Below are positions 1 to 6,404 of a DNA stretch of 19,709 nt, piece by piece. The position numbers were made by a program, and so were the translations under genes. Numbering within the stretch: the first letter of the stretch is position 1; each line of letters begins with the position of its first letter. Under the pieces are notes generated by a model. That model was not told where the DNA came from and did no database searches. It saw only the letters and a list, made by a program, of their open reading frames with translations. This stretch comes from Clostridia bacterium (GTDB lineage Bacteria > Bacillota_A > Clostridia > Christensenellales > Borkfalkiaceae): positions 1 through 19,709 of the forward strand of contig JAFVQP010000201.1 in the NCBI GenBank assembly GCA_017504735.1, given 5' to 3'.

Positions 1-39
1 CGTGAGAGGGCGCCGTCCTAACCGCTAGACGATAAGGCC
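1..39 (-). tRNA. tRNA-Glu (anticodon CTC), 5' part only, cut by window edge
   Basis: Read on the minus strand from position 39, the sequence folds as the first half of a tRNA. It has a 7-nt acceptor strand, a D-arm with GTC/GAC stem and an AGCGGTTA-type loop, the 5' strand of the anticodon stem (GCGCC) and the loop CTCTCAC. The loop gives anticodon CTC (tRNA positions 34-36), which reads the Glu codon GAG. The 3' half lies beyond position 1, so completeness cannot be judged. Confidence 0.85.
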
Positions 40-61
40 ATATTTAGTTTTTTCTTCTCGT

Positions 62-94
62 CCCGATTATCGGGTATCTGCCACATCGTGGCAG
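62..94. repeat. Two adjacent perfect hairpins
   Basis: CCCGAT (62-67) and ATCGGG (69-74) form an inverted repeat around one base. CTGCCAC (78-84) and GTGGCAG (88-94) form a 7-bp stem with a 3-nt loop three bases later. Neither is followed by a T-run on either strand, so they do not look like ordinary terminators. They sit just upstream of the tRNA-Glu on its own strand and could be RNA-processing structures or part of a dispersed palindromic repeat. Confidence 0.6.
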
Positions 95-118
95 AGCGTC
101 GTCACTACGTTCCTCGCG

Positions 119-145
119 CGAACCCGAGTTTGCGCCGTGAGAGGG
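119..145 (-). pseudogene. tRNA-Glu-like fragment, anticodon loop to T-loop
   Basis: On the minus strand the fragment reads as anticodon loop CTCTCAC, anticodon-stem 3' strand GGCGC, a short variable region and CGGGTTCG, the usual start of a T-arm. The T-stem and acceptor strand that should follow are absent, and the 5' side of the anticodon stem is only partly complementary. It shares CCCTCTCACG with the tRNA-Glu at the window edge. I read it as the 3' remnant of a broken tRNA-Glu copy. A chance resemblance in GC-rich spacer is possible. Confidence 0.45.
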
Positions 146-153
146 CTTCTCTC

Positions 154-178
154 GGACAAAGTAAGGTTGCCTTTGTCC
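154..178. repeat. Hairpin, 8-bp stem
   Basis: GGACAAAG (154-161) pairs perfectly with CTTTGTCC (171-178) across a 9-nt loop. There is no T-tract on either side. It lies within the spacer between the tRNA-Glu fragments and its function is unknown. Confidence 0.55.
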
Positions 179-262
179 TCGGTCATCGTTCGCGCCAACA
201 AATGCGCGCACTCATCTCGCTCCCCTAAAAAACATTATTAATATTTTTCCCAATGGGTAACT

Positions 263-288
263 CGTCCTAACCGCTAGACGATAAGGCC
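263..288 (-). pseudogene. Truncated 5' half of a tRNA-Glu copy
   Basis: Positions 263-288 repeat 14-39 exactly, 26 of 26 bases in the same orientation. They cover the acceptor 5' strand, the D-arm and tRNA position 26. The identity ends sharply where the anticodon stem should begin, and the following bases (minus strand, below 263) cannot form an anticodon arm. It is the first element downstream of the strong minus-strand promoter at 308-336, so it is probably transcribed. Confidence 0.7.
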
Positions 289-307
289 TTCTTGCTTTTG
301 CTTATGT

Positions 308-336
308 AGTATAGCATATTTTTTTTAGAATATCAA
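308..336 (-). promoter_or_regulatory. Sigma-A promoter for the tRNA-Glu region
   Basis: On the minus strand: -35 TTGATA (336-331), a 17-bp spacer, an extended -10 TGC just before TATACT (313-308). The expected start is near 301, about 13 bases before the duplicated tRNA 5' half at 288. The surrounding DNA is very AT-rich. Confidence 0.75.
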
Positions 337-425
337 CTATTTTTTTGTATAAAATTATACTTTTTTTATTTTTCTTCTTCGCAACAATACAATTACGTTA
401 TCACACAACAAATTGCTAAAACGCT

Positions 426-1253
426 TTAATCACACGCAATCGTTGCCTCAAAACTTGATACAAACTGTTTTCCTTTTAAATATGCCAACTCGCCATCTAG
501 ATCAAAACACAAAATCTTTGCCACCAAGCATTGCCTTGCAGATTTTTGTGCTTTGTTCACCGCCGTATCGCCGTATTTCATATCCCCGACAATCGGACAG
601 CCTATGTGCGCCAAATGCGCGCGGATTTGATGAGTCTTCCCCGTATGTAAAGTAACCTCGACCGTTGTAAATCCATTGATTTGTGACAATACTTTGTATT
701 CCGTCACAATTTTTTCCGCACCTGCTTTAGGCTGATCAAATACCCTTACCTGCGACTTTTCCGCATCCTTTTTCAAGTACGCTGTTAAAACGTCCGCTTT
801 TTTAGGGAAATTTCCTATGCAAAGCGCGTGATAACGCTTTTCCACCCTTCTATCCTTAAACGCTTGCAATAAACACGTTGCCGACTGTTCGTTTAAGGCG
901 AATACCATCAATCCTTGCGTATTTCTATCTAAACGATGAATAAAATAACATTCTTTTTCTCTTTTTAAAGCCGCATATACCGCTTCGGAATTAACGCCGT
1001 TTTCCTTGTCAATCACCAAGATATTTTCATCCTCGTAAACGGTAAAAAAGGCAGGTTTTTCTTCCTGCTTTTTGGTCAGGAAATAGCATACCTCATCCCC
1101 TTTTGTGAGGGGCATGTCCGCGTTGACACGTTTCCCATTGACCTTAATTTCCTTATTTTTTAAAAGATAATGCCAAAAAAATGCGCCTTGCGCGTAGTTG
1201 TTTTCGGTAAATTCTTTTAGGTTTTGATTTTCTTCTACAAACAAACGTAACAC
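426..1253 (-). CDS. RluA-family RNA pseudouridine synthase
   Basis: This enzyme isomerises specific uridines in rRNA or tRNA to pseudouridine. The RluA family is recognised from HRLDRNTQGL (residues 106-115), whose D109 is the expected catalytic aspartate, and from the later HTGKTHQIRAH motif. The first ~60 residues (with IKVNGKRVN) resemble the S4-like RNA-binding domain of RluC/RluD enzymes. I chose the GTG start at 1253 (275 aa) because AAGGAG lies 8 bases upstream; an in-frame TTG at 1286 would place that site inside the coding region and lies almost on the predicted transcription start. The family HRLD-x-x-TSG motif has Gln instead of Ser here. The gene is monocistronic and divergent from rhaM. 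No clear terminator is visible downstream. The target uridine cannot be told from sequence. Confidence 0.9.
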   Translation of the reverse strand: MLRLFVEENQNLKEFTENNYAQGAFFWHYLLKNKEIKVNGKRVNADMPLTKGDEVCYFLTKKQEEKPAFFTVYEDENILVIDKENGVNSEAVYAALKREKECYFIHRLDRNTQGLMVFALNEQSATCLLQAFKDRRVEKRYHALCIGNFPKKADVLTAYLKKDAEKSQVRVFDQPKAGAEKIVTEYKVLSQINGFTTVEVTLHTGKTHQIRAHLAHIGCPIVGDMKYGDTAVNKAQKSARQCLVAKILCFDLDGELAYLKGKQFVSSFEATIACD

Positions 1254-1287
1254 GCATCTTTCTCCTTGTTTTTGTATTATCCCCAAT

Positions 1288-1316
1288 ATTGTAGCAAACT
1301 TTTATAAAAAATGCAA
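1288..1316 (-). promoter_or_regulatory. Promoter of the pseudouridine synthase gene
   Basis: On the minus strand: -35 TTGCAT (1316-1311), 17-bp spacer, TGC before -10 TACAAT (1293-1288). The expected start is near 1281, giving a leader of about 28 bases with AAGGAG before the GTG at 1253. Confidence 0.7.
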
Positions 1317-1337
1317 GTACTTTTTTCCCTTTCCCTC

Positions 1338-1366
1338 TTGACTTTTTCCATATTGTTCGATATAAT
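1338..1366 (+). promoter_or_regulatory. Promoter of the L-rhamnose mutarotase gene
   Basis: -35 TTGACT (1338-1343), 17-bp spacer, -10 TATAAT (1361-1366), followed by a short leader with GGAGG at 1385-1389. It is back to back with the minus-strand promoter at 1288-1316, with only about 21 bases between the two -35 boxes. Confidence 0.8.
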
Positions 1367-1394
1367 AAAAAAGATAAAACTTATGGAGGAAATT

Positions 1395-1712
1395 ATGGAA
1401 AAATACGCCTGGATGGCAAAAATTAAACCTGGTATGAAAGACGAGTATGTTCGCCGTCACGATGAAATTTGGCCCGAACTTGTAGAAGTGTTAAAATCCG
1501 CAGGGGTTTGCAATTATACCATTTGGACGGACGGGGAAACCTTGTTTGGCTACTACGAATGTGAAAAAGGCATCGACTACGCCGCAAAAACACAGGCACA
1601 AAGCCCTATCGTGGATAAGTGGAACGAGTACATGAAAGACGTAATGGAAATGCCCCTCGACCCTGTTACAGGCGCACAACCCAAGCTTGTAAACGTATTC
1701 ACATTAGACTAA
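1395..1712 (+). CDS. rhaM: L-rhamnose mutarotase
   Basis: This small cytoplasmic enzyme interconverts the alpha and beta anomers of L-rhamnose. The 105-residue product has the family's usual length and hallmarks: an N-terminal YAWMAKIKPGMKDEYVRRH stretch with the conserved His, IWPEL, NYTIW, LFGYYE, and an MxxPLDP-type end before the C-terminal VFTLD. I chose ATG at 1395 because GGAGG (1385-1389) stands 5 bases upstream and the strong promoter ends at 1366; longer in-frame starts lie upstream of the promoter. The gene stands alone between its own promoter and the terminator at 1754-1788. No rhamnose isomerase, kinase or aldolase gene is in the window, so its pathway partners must lie elsewhere or it may act on a related sugar. 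Confidence 0.9.
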   Translation: MEKYAWMAKIKPGMKDEYVRRHDEIWPELVEVLKSAGVCNYTIWTDGETLFGYYECEKGIDYAAKTQAQSPIVDKWNEYMKDVMEMPLDPVTGAQPKLVNVFTLD

Positions 1713-1753
1713 TTTATGGTAAAATGGGCATACCATGTCCGCGTTGAAAGCAA

Positions 1754-1788
1754 AAAACCGAGTTTTGACCTGTTCAAAACTCGGTTTT
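1754..1788. terminator. Bidirectional intrinsic terminator, rhaM / deo operon
   Basis: AAAACCGAGTTTTGA (1754-1768) pairs with its exact complement (1774-1788) across a 5-nt loop, giving a 15-bp stem. An A-run at 1752-1757 and a T-run to 1795 give a U-tail in both directions. It lies between the convergent rhaM (ends 1712) and pdp (ends 1794) and should stop both. Confidence 0.9.
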
Positions 1789-1793
1789 CTTTT

Positions 1794-3095
1794 TTACTGA
1801 ACTACATCTAAAACCAAAGGCATTTCCTGCGGTTTTTCCTTCCCGATACGGGTCGAAGCAAGCAACCGCGCTTCCGCGCCGTCAAAGCAGTTATCCTTAT
1901 CCGAATACAATACTGCTATTACGTCGCCTTTCTTCACGAGGTCACCTGTCTTTGCCTTCAACATAATCCCTGCCGCAAAGTCAATAACGTCCTCTTTCGT
2001 GTTGCGTCCTGCGCCAAGCAACAAGCTCGCCACGCCATATCCTTCCGTATCAACGCCAACGATATATCCGTCCTCTTTTGCTGTTACTTCACGGGAATAT
2101 TTCGCCGTAGGGAATTTTTCGGGATTCAAAATCCATTCCGAATTGCCGCCTTGCGCCTTTACCATCCTTACAAGCATTGCAAGACCTGTCCCATCCGCTA
2201 TCGCATTGCGTACCATCTTTTCGCAGGTAGCATAATCACCCTTTTCTGCAAGCTCCAATATATGCGCCGCCAATGCCACACAAAGTTCCGTCAAATCAGC
2301 AGGGCCTTTCCCTTGCAAGGTGTGAATTGCTTCCACCACCTCTAACGAGTTACCGATGGCATAGCCCAAGGGTCTATCCATATCCGTGATAAGCGCACGC
2401 ATGCGTTTCCCTGCTTTTTGACCGATGGCAACCATCCATTCGGCAAGTTCACGACTCTTTTCCTGCGTTTTCATAAAGGAACCACTGCCTGTTTTAACGT
2501 CCAAAACGATACAATCATCATCAGCGGCAAGCTTTTTACCCATAATACTCGATACGATAAGGGGTAAGCTATCCACCGTTGCCGTTACGTCGCGCAACGC
2601 ATACAATAATTTATCCGCAGGCGCAAGTTCCGCATTTTGACCAACAATCGCAATGCCGATATCATTGACAATCGCCTTAAACTCTTCAATGGGTAAATCC
2701 GTTTTAAACCCAGGGATTGCCTCTAACTTATCAATTGTACCGCCCGTATGTCCAAGCCCACGACCGCTCATTTTCGCAACTTTTACCCCAAGACTTGCCA
2801 CAATCGGGGTAACGATCAAGCTCGTTTTATCCCCAACGCCGCCTGTGGAATGCTTGTCCACGCGCAAACCCTTGATATCGGAAAAATCCAAACATTCCCC
2901 CGAATCACGTACCGCAAAGGTCAACGCCGTTGTTTCTTCCAAATTCATACCGCGGAAATAAATCGCCATACACAAAGCCGCTACCTGGTAATCGGGGATT
3001 TTCCCTTCCACATAGTTTTGGATAAACCATTTGATTTCCGCTTCGCTCAATGCGTTGCCGTCACGTTTCTTTTGTATAATATCGTACATTCTCAT
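1794..3095 (-). CDS. pdp: Pyrimidine-nucleoside (thymidine) phosphorylase
   Basis: The enzyme splits thymidine, deoxyuridine or uridine with phosphate into the free base and (deoxy)ribose 1-phosphate. The 433-residue product matches Bacillus-type Pdp along its length: MRMYDIIQKKRDG at the N-terminus, the phosphate-binding KHSTGGVGDK (81-90), MSGRGLGHTGGTIDKLE, and the base-binding stretch ALRDVTATVDSLPLIVSSIM. I chose ATG at 3095 because homologues begin MRM and GGAG lies 12 bases upstream; a TTG at 3104 directly after the cdd stop is possible but leaves only 3 bases from GGAG. It is the last gene of the deo operon, and the cdd stop sits within its ribosome binding region, suggesting coupled translation. 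Its substrate range (thymidine-only versus all pyrimidine nucleosides) is not certain, although the close match to Pdp favours the broad type. Confidence 0.95.
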   Translation of the reverse strand: MRMYDIIQKKRDGNALSEAEIKWFIQNYVEGKIPDYQVAALCMAIYFRGMNLEETTALTFAVRDSGECLDFSDIKGLRVDKHSTGGVGDKTSLIVTPIVASLGVKVAKMSGRGLGHTGGTIDKLEAIPGFKTDLPIEEFKAIVNDIGIAIVGQNAELAPADKLLYALRDVTATVDSLPLIVSSIMGKKLAADDDCIVLDVKTGSGSFMKTQEKSRELAEWMVAIGQKAGKRMRALITDMDRPLGYAIGNSLEVVEAIHTLQGKGPADLTELCVALAAHILELAEKGDYATCEKMVRNAIADGTGLAMLVRMVKAQGGNSEWILNPEKFPTAKYSREVTAKEDGYIVGVDTEGYGVASLLLGAGRNTKEDVIDFAAGIMLKAKTGDLVKKGDVIAVLYSDKDNCFDGAEARLLASTRIGKEKPQEMPLVLDVVQ

Positions 3096-3104
3096 GGCAA
3101 TCAA

Positions 3105-3509
3105 TCACTCCAAATCATTCTTACCGAATCCATACGGTAAAATATCCTTAAACGCAAACACCTGCGGTTTTTCGGGCGTACCTAACACCACGCGAAAATC
3201 GGGGTCGCAAAACTCCGCCAAAACCTGTCTGCAAACCCCGCAAGGAGCACAAAAATCAGCAATAGTCTCTTCCATGCCCCCTACGATTGCAATCGCGGTG
3301 AATTCTCGTTCCCCTTCGCTGACTGCTTTGAAAATAGCAGTACGTTCTGCGCAATTTGTGGGTGAATACGCTGCATTTTCCACGTTACAGCCCTTGTAAA
3401 TTTTACCACTTTTTCCTACAAGCGCCGCCCCTACGCGAAACCCTGAATAGGGCGCATAAGCCATTTTGCGCGCATCAACTGCGCACTCTAACAATTCACG
3501 GTCAGTCAC
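3105..3509 (-). CDS. cdd: Cytidine deaminase
   Basis: The enzyme converts cytidine and deoxycytidine to uridine and deoxyuridine, the substrates of the downstream phosphorylase. The 134-residue length is typical of the small homotetrameric class. Zinc ligands are visible as C53 in CAERTA and C90/C93 in PCGVCRQ, with E55 as the catalytic proton shuttle. The N-terminal YAPYSGFRVGAAL motif is also characteristic. Translation starts at GTG (3509), which overlaps the deoB stop by 8 bases, with GGAGG 9 bases upstream inside deoB; translational coupling is likely. It forms an operon with deoC, deoD, deoB and pdp. Confidence 0.95.
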   Translation of the reverse strand: MTDRELLECAVDARKMAYAPYSGFRVGAALVGKSGKIYKGCNVENAAYSPTNCAERTAIFKAVSEGEREFTAIAIVGGMEETIADFCAPCGVCRQVLAEFCDPDFRVVLGTPEKPQVFAFKDILPYGFGKNDLE

Positions 3510-4668
3510 CTAAAATTCCCTCCAAAAAGCTATTTCCATAGATTTCGTCCGTCGGCAACCCAAACCAAGATAAAATGGTTGCGCCTATATCGGCAAAGCT
3601 GTCACGCGTACCGAGGTTTGTACCCTTTTTTAATTTTGCGCCATACGCAATCATCGGGGTATATTCTCTCGAATGGTCGGTGGAAGGTGTTGCAGGATCG
3701 CAACCGTGATCCGCCGTAATAATCAGCATATCGTCCTCTTTCAATTGCGGTAAAAATCCTTCCAACCAAGCATCAAACGCCGACAATGCGCGAGCATATC
3801 CGCCCACGTCGTTACGGTGCCCGTATACCATATCAAAATCCACCAAATTCACAAAGCAAAGCCCATTAAAATCACGGTTTGCCATACCCATGGTCGTGTT
3901 CATCCCTTCTTCGTTGTTGCCCGTAGGGTTGCTTTCCGTAAACCCTTTCCCGGCAAAAATGTCGAAAATTTTGCCAACGGAAATCACGTCGTAGCCAGCC
4001 TTCATCAACAGGTCGGGCACAGTCGTTGCAGGAGGTTGCAAGGAATAATCGTGACGGCGCGGCGTACGTTTGAAGGGGTATTCACCATTGAACGGACGGG
4101 CGATAATACGCCCTACACCATGTTCGCCTTTCAAAAGTTCTCTTGCGATTTCACAATAACGATATAAGTCCGCCACAGGCACATAATCTTCATGCGCCGC
4201 AATTTGGAATACGCTATCCGCAGACGTATAAACGATTAACTTGCCCGTCTTGATATGCTCTTCACCAAAGTCTTTAATAACTTCCGTTCCCGAATAAGGA
4301 CGGTTGCACAAAGTACCCCTACCCGTCAAACGTTCAAACTCCGCAATCACCTCTTTAGGGAAGCCGTTGGGATAGGTAGGCAAAGGCTTCGGAGAATAAA
4401 CCCCAGCAATTTCCCAATGTCCTATCGTCGTATCCTTACCCTTGGATGCTTCACGCATTCGGGCATAGCAGGTACGTGTTGAATCGATTTTTTCGCCTAT
4501 ACCATCTATGGCGAAAAGCCCCATCTTTTCCAAGTTGGGGCAATGAAAATCGGGATGTTGACGAATGGAAGCAAGCGTGTTGCTCCCCTCGTCTCCCCAT
4601 ACAGCGGCATCGGGCATTTCACCGATACCAACACTGTCTAATACAATCAAAAATACTCTTTTAGCCAT
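3502..4668 (-). CDS. deoB: Phosphopentomutase
   Basis: The enzyme interconverts (deoxy)ribose 1-phosphate and 5-phosphate, linking the phosphorylases to DeoC. The 388-residue protein has alkaline-phosphatase-superfamily metal sites: D11 in LDSVGIGEMPDA near the N-terminus and ADHGCDPATPSTDHS near the C-terminus. The family catalytic segment appears as KDTTIGHWEIAG (78-89). In Bacillus and E. coli enzymes the residue just before GHWE is the phosphorylated Thr; here it is I82, with T81 next to it, so the nucleophile may be shifted or the alignment locally different. The ATG at 4668 has GGAG 4 bases upstream, overlapping the end of deoD. The 3' end overlaps cdd by 8 bases. Confidence 0.95.
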   Translation of the reverse strand: MAKRVFLIVLDSVGIGEMPDAAVWGDEGSNTLASIRQHPDFHCPNLEKMGLFAIDGIGEKIDSTRTCYARMREASKGKDTTIGHWEIAGVYSPKPLPTYPNGFPKEVIAEFERLTGRGTLCNRPYSGTEVIKDFGEEHIKTGKLIVYTSADSVFQIAAHEDYVPVADLYRYCEIARELLKGEHGVGRIIARPFNGEYPFKRTPRRHDYSLQPPATTVPDLLMKAGYDVISVGKIFDIFAGKGFTESNPTGNNEEGMNTTMGMANRDFNGLCFVNLVDFDMVYGHRNDVGGYARALSAFDAWLEGFLPQLKEDDMLIITADHGCDPATPSTDHSREYTPMIAYGAKLKKGTNLGTRDSFADIGATILSWFGLPTDEIYGNSFLEGILGD

Positions 4669-4677
4669 AAAACTCCA

Positions 4678-5391
4678 TTACTCTTCTGCCAAATTCAAGG
4701 CAATCTCCATCATCTTCGTGAAAGAAATTTGACGTTCTTCCGCCGTTGTATTTTCTTCGGGATAGATAAAGGAATCGCTTACCGTACAAATGCACAATGC
4801 CTTTTTACCAGCGCGCGCCGCATTGCAATACAAAGCAGCCGATTCCATTTCAACACCGAGCACACCCATCTTCGCCCATTGCATACCCGAATTTGCATCA
4901 TCATAGAACATATCCGAGGACAAAATGTTGCCCACACGATAGTTTACGCCTGCCTTTTCACATTCTTCCGCCGCACGACGAACCAAATCGAAGTTTGCAA
5001 TCGGACAGAACGTACCGGGTAAGTTGTATTGCGAAGCGTAATTGCCGTTGGTGCAAGCCCCCATCGCAACAATAATATCTCTTGCATGAAGTTCAGGCGA
5101 GAACGAGCCGCAAGAACCTACGCGGATAATCGATTCCACACCGTAAAAGTTAAACAACTCATACGAGTAAATACCGATAGACGGCTGTCCCATGCCCGAA
5201 GCCATAACGGATACGCGTTTGCCCTTGTAATAGCCTGTATAACCTTGTACGCCGCGCACGTTGTTGACAAGCACAGCGTTTTCTAAATAATTTTCAGCGA
5301 TAAATTTTGCACGCAGGGGATCGCCCGGCATCAAAACGGTTTTTGCGAAATCACCCAACTTTGCAGAAATATGAGGGGTAGGAATTGACAT
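4678..5391 (-). CDS. deoD: Purine-nucleoside phosphorylase, DeoD type
   Basis: The enzyme phosphorolyses purine (deoxy)nucleosides to base and (deoxy)ribose 1-phosphate. The 237-residue length and motifs are those of the hexameric bacterial class: phosphate-binding MPGDPLRAKF (21-30), SGMGQPSIGIY (65-75), RVGSCGS (90-96), the sugar-binding VEMESAAL (180-187) and the SD pair (205-206) that holds the catalytic Asp. The usual DeoD SDH is SDS here. The ATG at 5391 has AAAGGAG 9 bases upstream. It is the second gene of the operon. The 56-bp gap after deoC holds only a small 5-bp hairpin, which may tune processing but does not look like a terminator. Confidence 0.95.
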   Translation of the reverse strand: MSIPTPHISAKLGDFAKTVLMPGDPLRAKFIAENYLENAVLVNNVRGVQGYTGYYKGKRVSVMASGMGQPSIGIYSYELFNFYGVESIIRVGSCGSFSPELHARDIIVAMGACTNGNYASQYNLPGTFCPIANFDLVRRAAEECEKAGVNYRVGNILSSDMFYDDANSGMQWAKMGVLGVEMESAALYCNAARAGKKALCICTVSDSFIYPEENTTAEERQISFTKMMEIALNLAEE

Positions 5392-5447
5392 AATATTTTA
5401 CTCCTTTTGTATTTTACTTTAAAACGAGGCGTTACATACGCCGAAGA

Positions 5448-6116
5448 TTAATAACCTTTGCCTTCTACGCCTTGCACCGCTTTTACCACACGGCTTGTCC
5501 CAAGACGGGAAGCGCCTGCATCCAAGAAATCCTGCGCGTCCTGTAAACCGGAAATACCGCCAGCCGCTTTTACAAGCACTTTTTCCCCTACGTTTGCGCG
5601 CATCAATTTTACATCTTCAAGCGTTGCACCAGCCGTAGAAAAGCCAGTAGAAGTTTTAATATAATCCGCACCTGCGTCCGTTACAATTTTGCACATACGC
5701 AACTTTTCGTCTTCCGTCAAAAGACAGGTTTCGATGATAACCTTAAGGATTTTTTCACCGCAAGCTGCCTTGATTTTTTTGATTTCATCGCATACCTGCT
5801 CATCGCATCCTTGCTTCAAAAGACCAATATTGATTACCATATCAATCTCGTCTGCGCCCTTTGCGATGGCGTCCTGCGTTTCAAAAACTTTCACCTCGGT
5901 CGTATTGTAACCGTTGGGGAAACCGATAACCGTGCAAATCTGCAATTTATCCCCTACATACTGTTTTGCCTGTTGCACATAACTAGGAGGAATACACACC
6001 GAGGCGGTTTCGTATTTCATACCGTCGTCGCAGATTTTTTTAATTTGCTCCCAAGTTGCCGTTTGTCCAAGCAACGTATGGTCGCATTTCGACAAAATAT
6101 TTTTCACGTCTAACAT
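5448..6116 (-). CDS. deoC: Deoxyribose-phosphate aldolase
   Basis: The enzyme cleaves 2-deoxyribose 5-phosphate to glyceraldehyde 3-phosphate and acetaldehyde, the exit step of deoxynucleoside breakdown. The 222-residue protein has the class I aldolase residues: D92 in ADEIDMV, the Schiff-base lysine K154 in DYIKTSTGF and K183 in VKAAGGI. The ATG at 6116 has GGAG 8 bases upstream. The open frame runs 40 codons further upstream, but those codons overlap the promoter at 6148-6176 and encode nothing family-like, so the short start is right. It is the first gene of the deo operon and lies directly behind the operator-like dyad, as expected for a nucleoside- or deoxyribose-phosphate-inducible operon. 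Confidence 0.96.
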   Translation of the reverse strand: MLDVKNILSKCDHTLLGQTATWEQIKKICDDGMKYETASVCIPPSYVQQAKQYVGDKLQICTVIGFPNGYNTTEVKVFETQDAIAKGADEIDMVINIGLLKQGCDEQVCDEIKKIKAACGEKILKVIIETCLLTEDEKLRMCKIVTDAGADYIKTSTGFSTAGATLEDVKLMRANVGEKVLVKAAGGISGLQDAQDFLDAGASRLGTSRVVKAVQGVEGKGY

Positions 6117-6147
6117 ATTTTTGCTCCATTTCTCAAAATTTTCTCCT

Positions 6148-6176
6148 ATTATATCCCCTTTTCTTATTTCTGTCAA
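6148..6176 (-). promoter_or_regulatory. Consensus sigma-A promoter of the deo operon
   Basis: On the minus strand: TTGACA (6176-6171), a spacer of exactly 17 bp, TATAAT (6153-6148), a full consensus match. The expected start is near 6141, 25 bases before the deoC ATG. A promoter this strong would normally need a repressor; see the dyad at 6153-6182. Confidence 0.9.
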
Positions 6177-6182
6177 GGGGAT
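6153..6182. promoter_or_regulatory. Inverted repeat over the deo promoter, candidate operator
   Basis: ATCCCCTT (6153-6160) and AAGGGGAT (6175-6182) are exact complements separated by 14 bases, so arm centres lie 22 bases apart, about two helical turns. One arm abuts the -10 and the other overlaps the -35. This geometry fits a dimeric repressor such as a DeoR-type regulator. No regulator gene is in the window, so its identity is inference. Confidence 0.6.
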
Positions 6183-6319
6183 TATTGATTTTTCTTGGGT
6201 TTTCCACATATTTTTCCCTTTTTGTTGCTTATCCATTCGTTATATTGATTGATGGTGCTTTTTGTATAGTTTTTTTATTTGCAAAAAATTATATTTTTTT
6301 AAAATTGTGGAAAATTCAT

Positions 6320-6348
6320 TTGCTTTTTGTCGAAAATTGTGCTATGCT
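6320..6348 (+). promoter_or_regulatory. Promoter of the RDD / ABC transporter / nuclease operon
   Basis: -35 TTGCTT (6320-6325), 17-bp spacer, TGC extended element, -10 TATGCT (6343-6348). The predicted start is near 6355, about 50 bases before the first gene. No equally good promoter was seen at the later gene junctions, all 42 bp or shorter, so it may serve the whole cluster to 18076. Confidence 0.6.
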
Positions 6349-6360
6349 TGTGGTGTATGT

Positions 6361-6386
6361 TGTGCGTATAGCGCACATAGCGCACA
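6361..6386. promoter_or_regulatory. Dyad plus tandem 9-bp repeat just after the predicted start site
   Basis: TGTGCG (6361-6366) and CGCACA (6372-6377) form an inverted repeat with a 5-nt centre. TAGCGCACA is repeated in tandem at 6369-6377 and 6378-6386, giving a second possible partner arm at 6381-6386. At about +7 to +32 of the predicted transcript it could be an operator or a short leader hairpin with two alternative pairings. Confidence 0.5.
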
Positions 6387-6404
6387 CGCATTATGGGAGT
6401 TTTT

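Larger units (their letters stand above)
40..262. other. Non-coding, hairpin-rich spacer between the tRNA-Glu copies
   Basis: No convincing gene lies here. The stretch is much more GC-rich and more structured than the AT-rich DNA on its right. It contains two adjacent near-perfect palindromes (62-94), a longer hairpin (154-178) and a tRNA-Glu-like fragment (119-145), each listed separately. Minus-strand transcription from the promoter at 308-336 would run through it into the tRNA-Glu at 39-1. Confidence 0.5.

Noticed and set aside
343..370. AT-only inverted repeat followed by a T-run as terminator
   Set aside because: GTATAA-AA-TTATAC is too weak to act alone, and no plus-strand gene ends before it.
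1311..1394. Longer N-terminus for the rhamnose mutarotase
   Set aside because: It would begin upstream of a TTGACT-17-TATAAT promoter; the short start has GGAGG at the right distance and the family's normal length.
5405..5447. Possible terminator between deoC and deoD
   Set aside because: The hairpin there (GGCGT-N5-ACGCC) has 5 bp and no T-run in the transcribed direction; the genes belong to one pathway and deoD lacks a promoter of its own.
6117..6236. Forty-codon N-terminal extension of deoC
   Set aside because: It overlaps the consensus promoter and its expected start site, and it adds nothing found in DeoC proteins.
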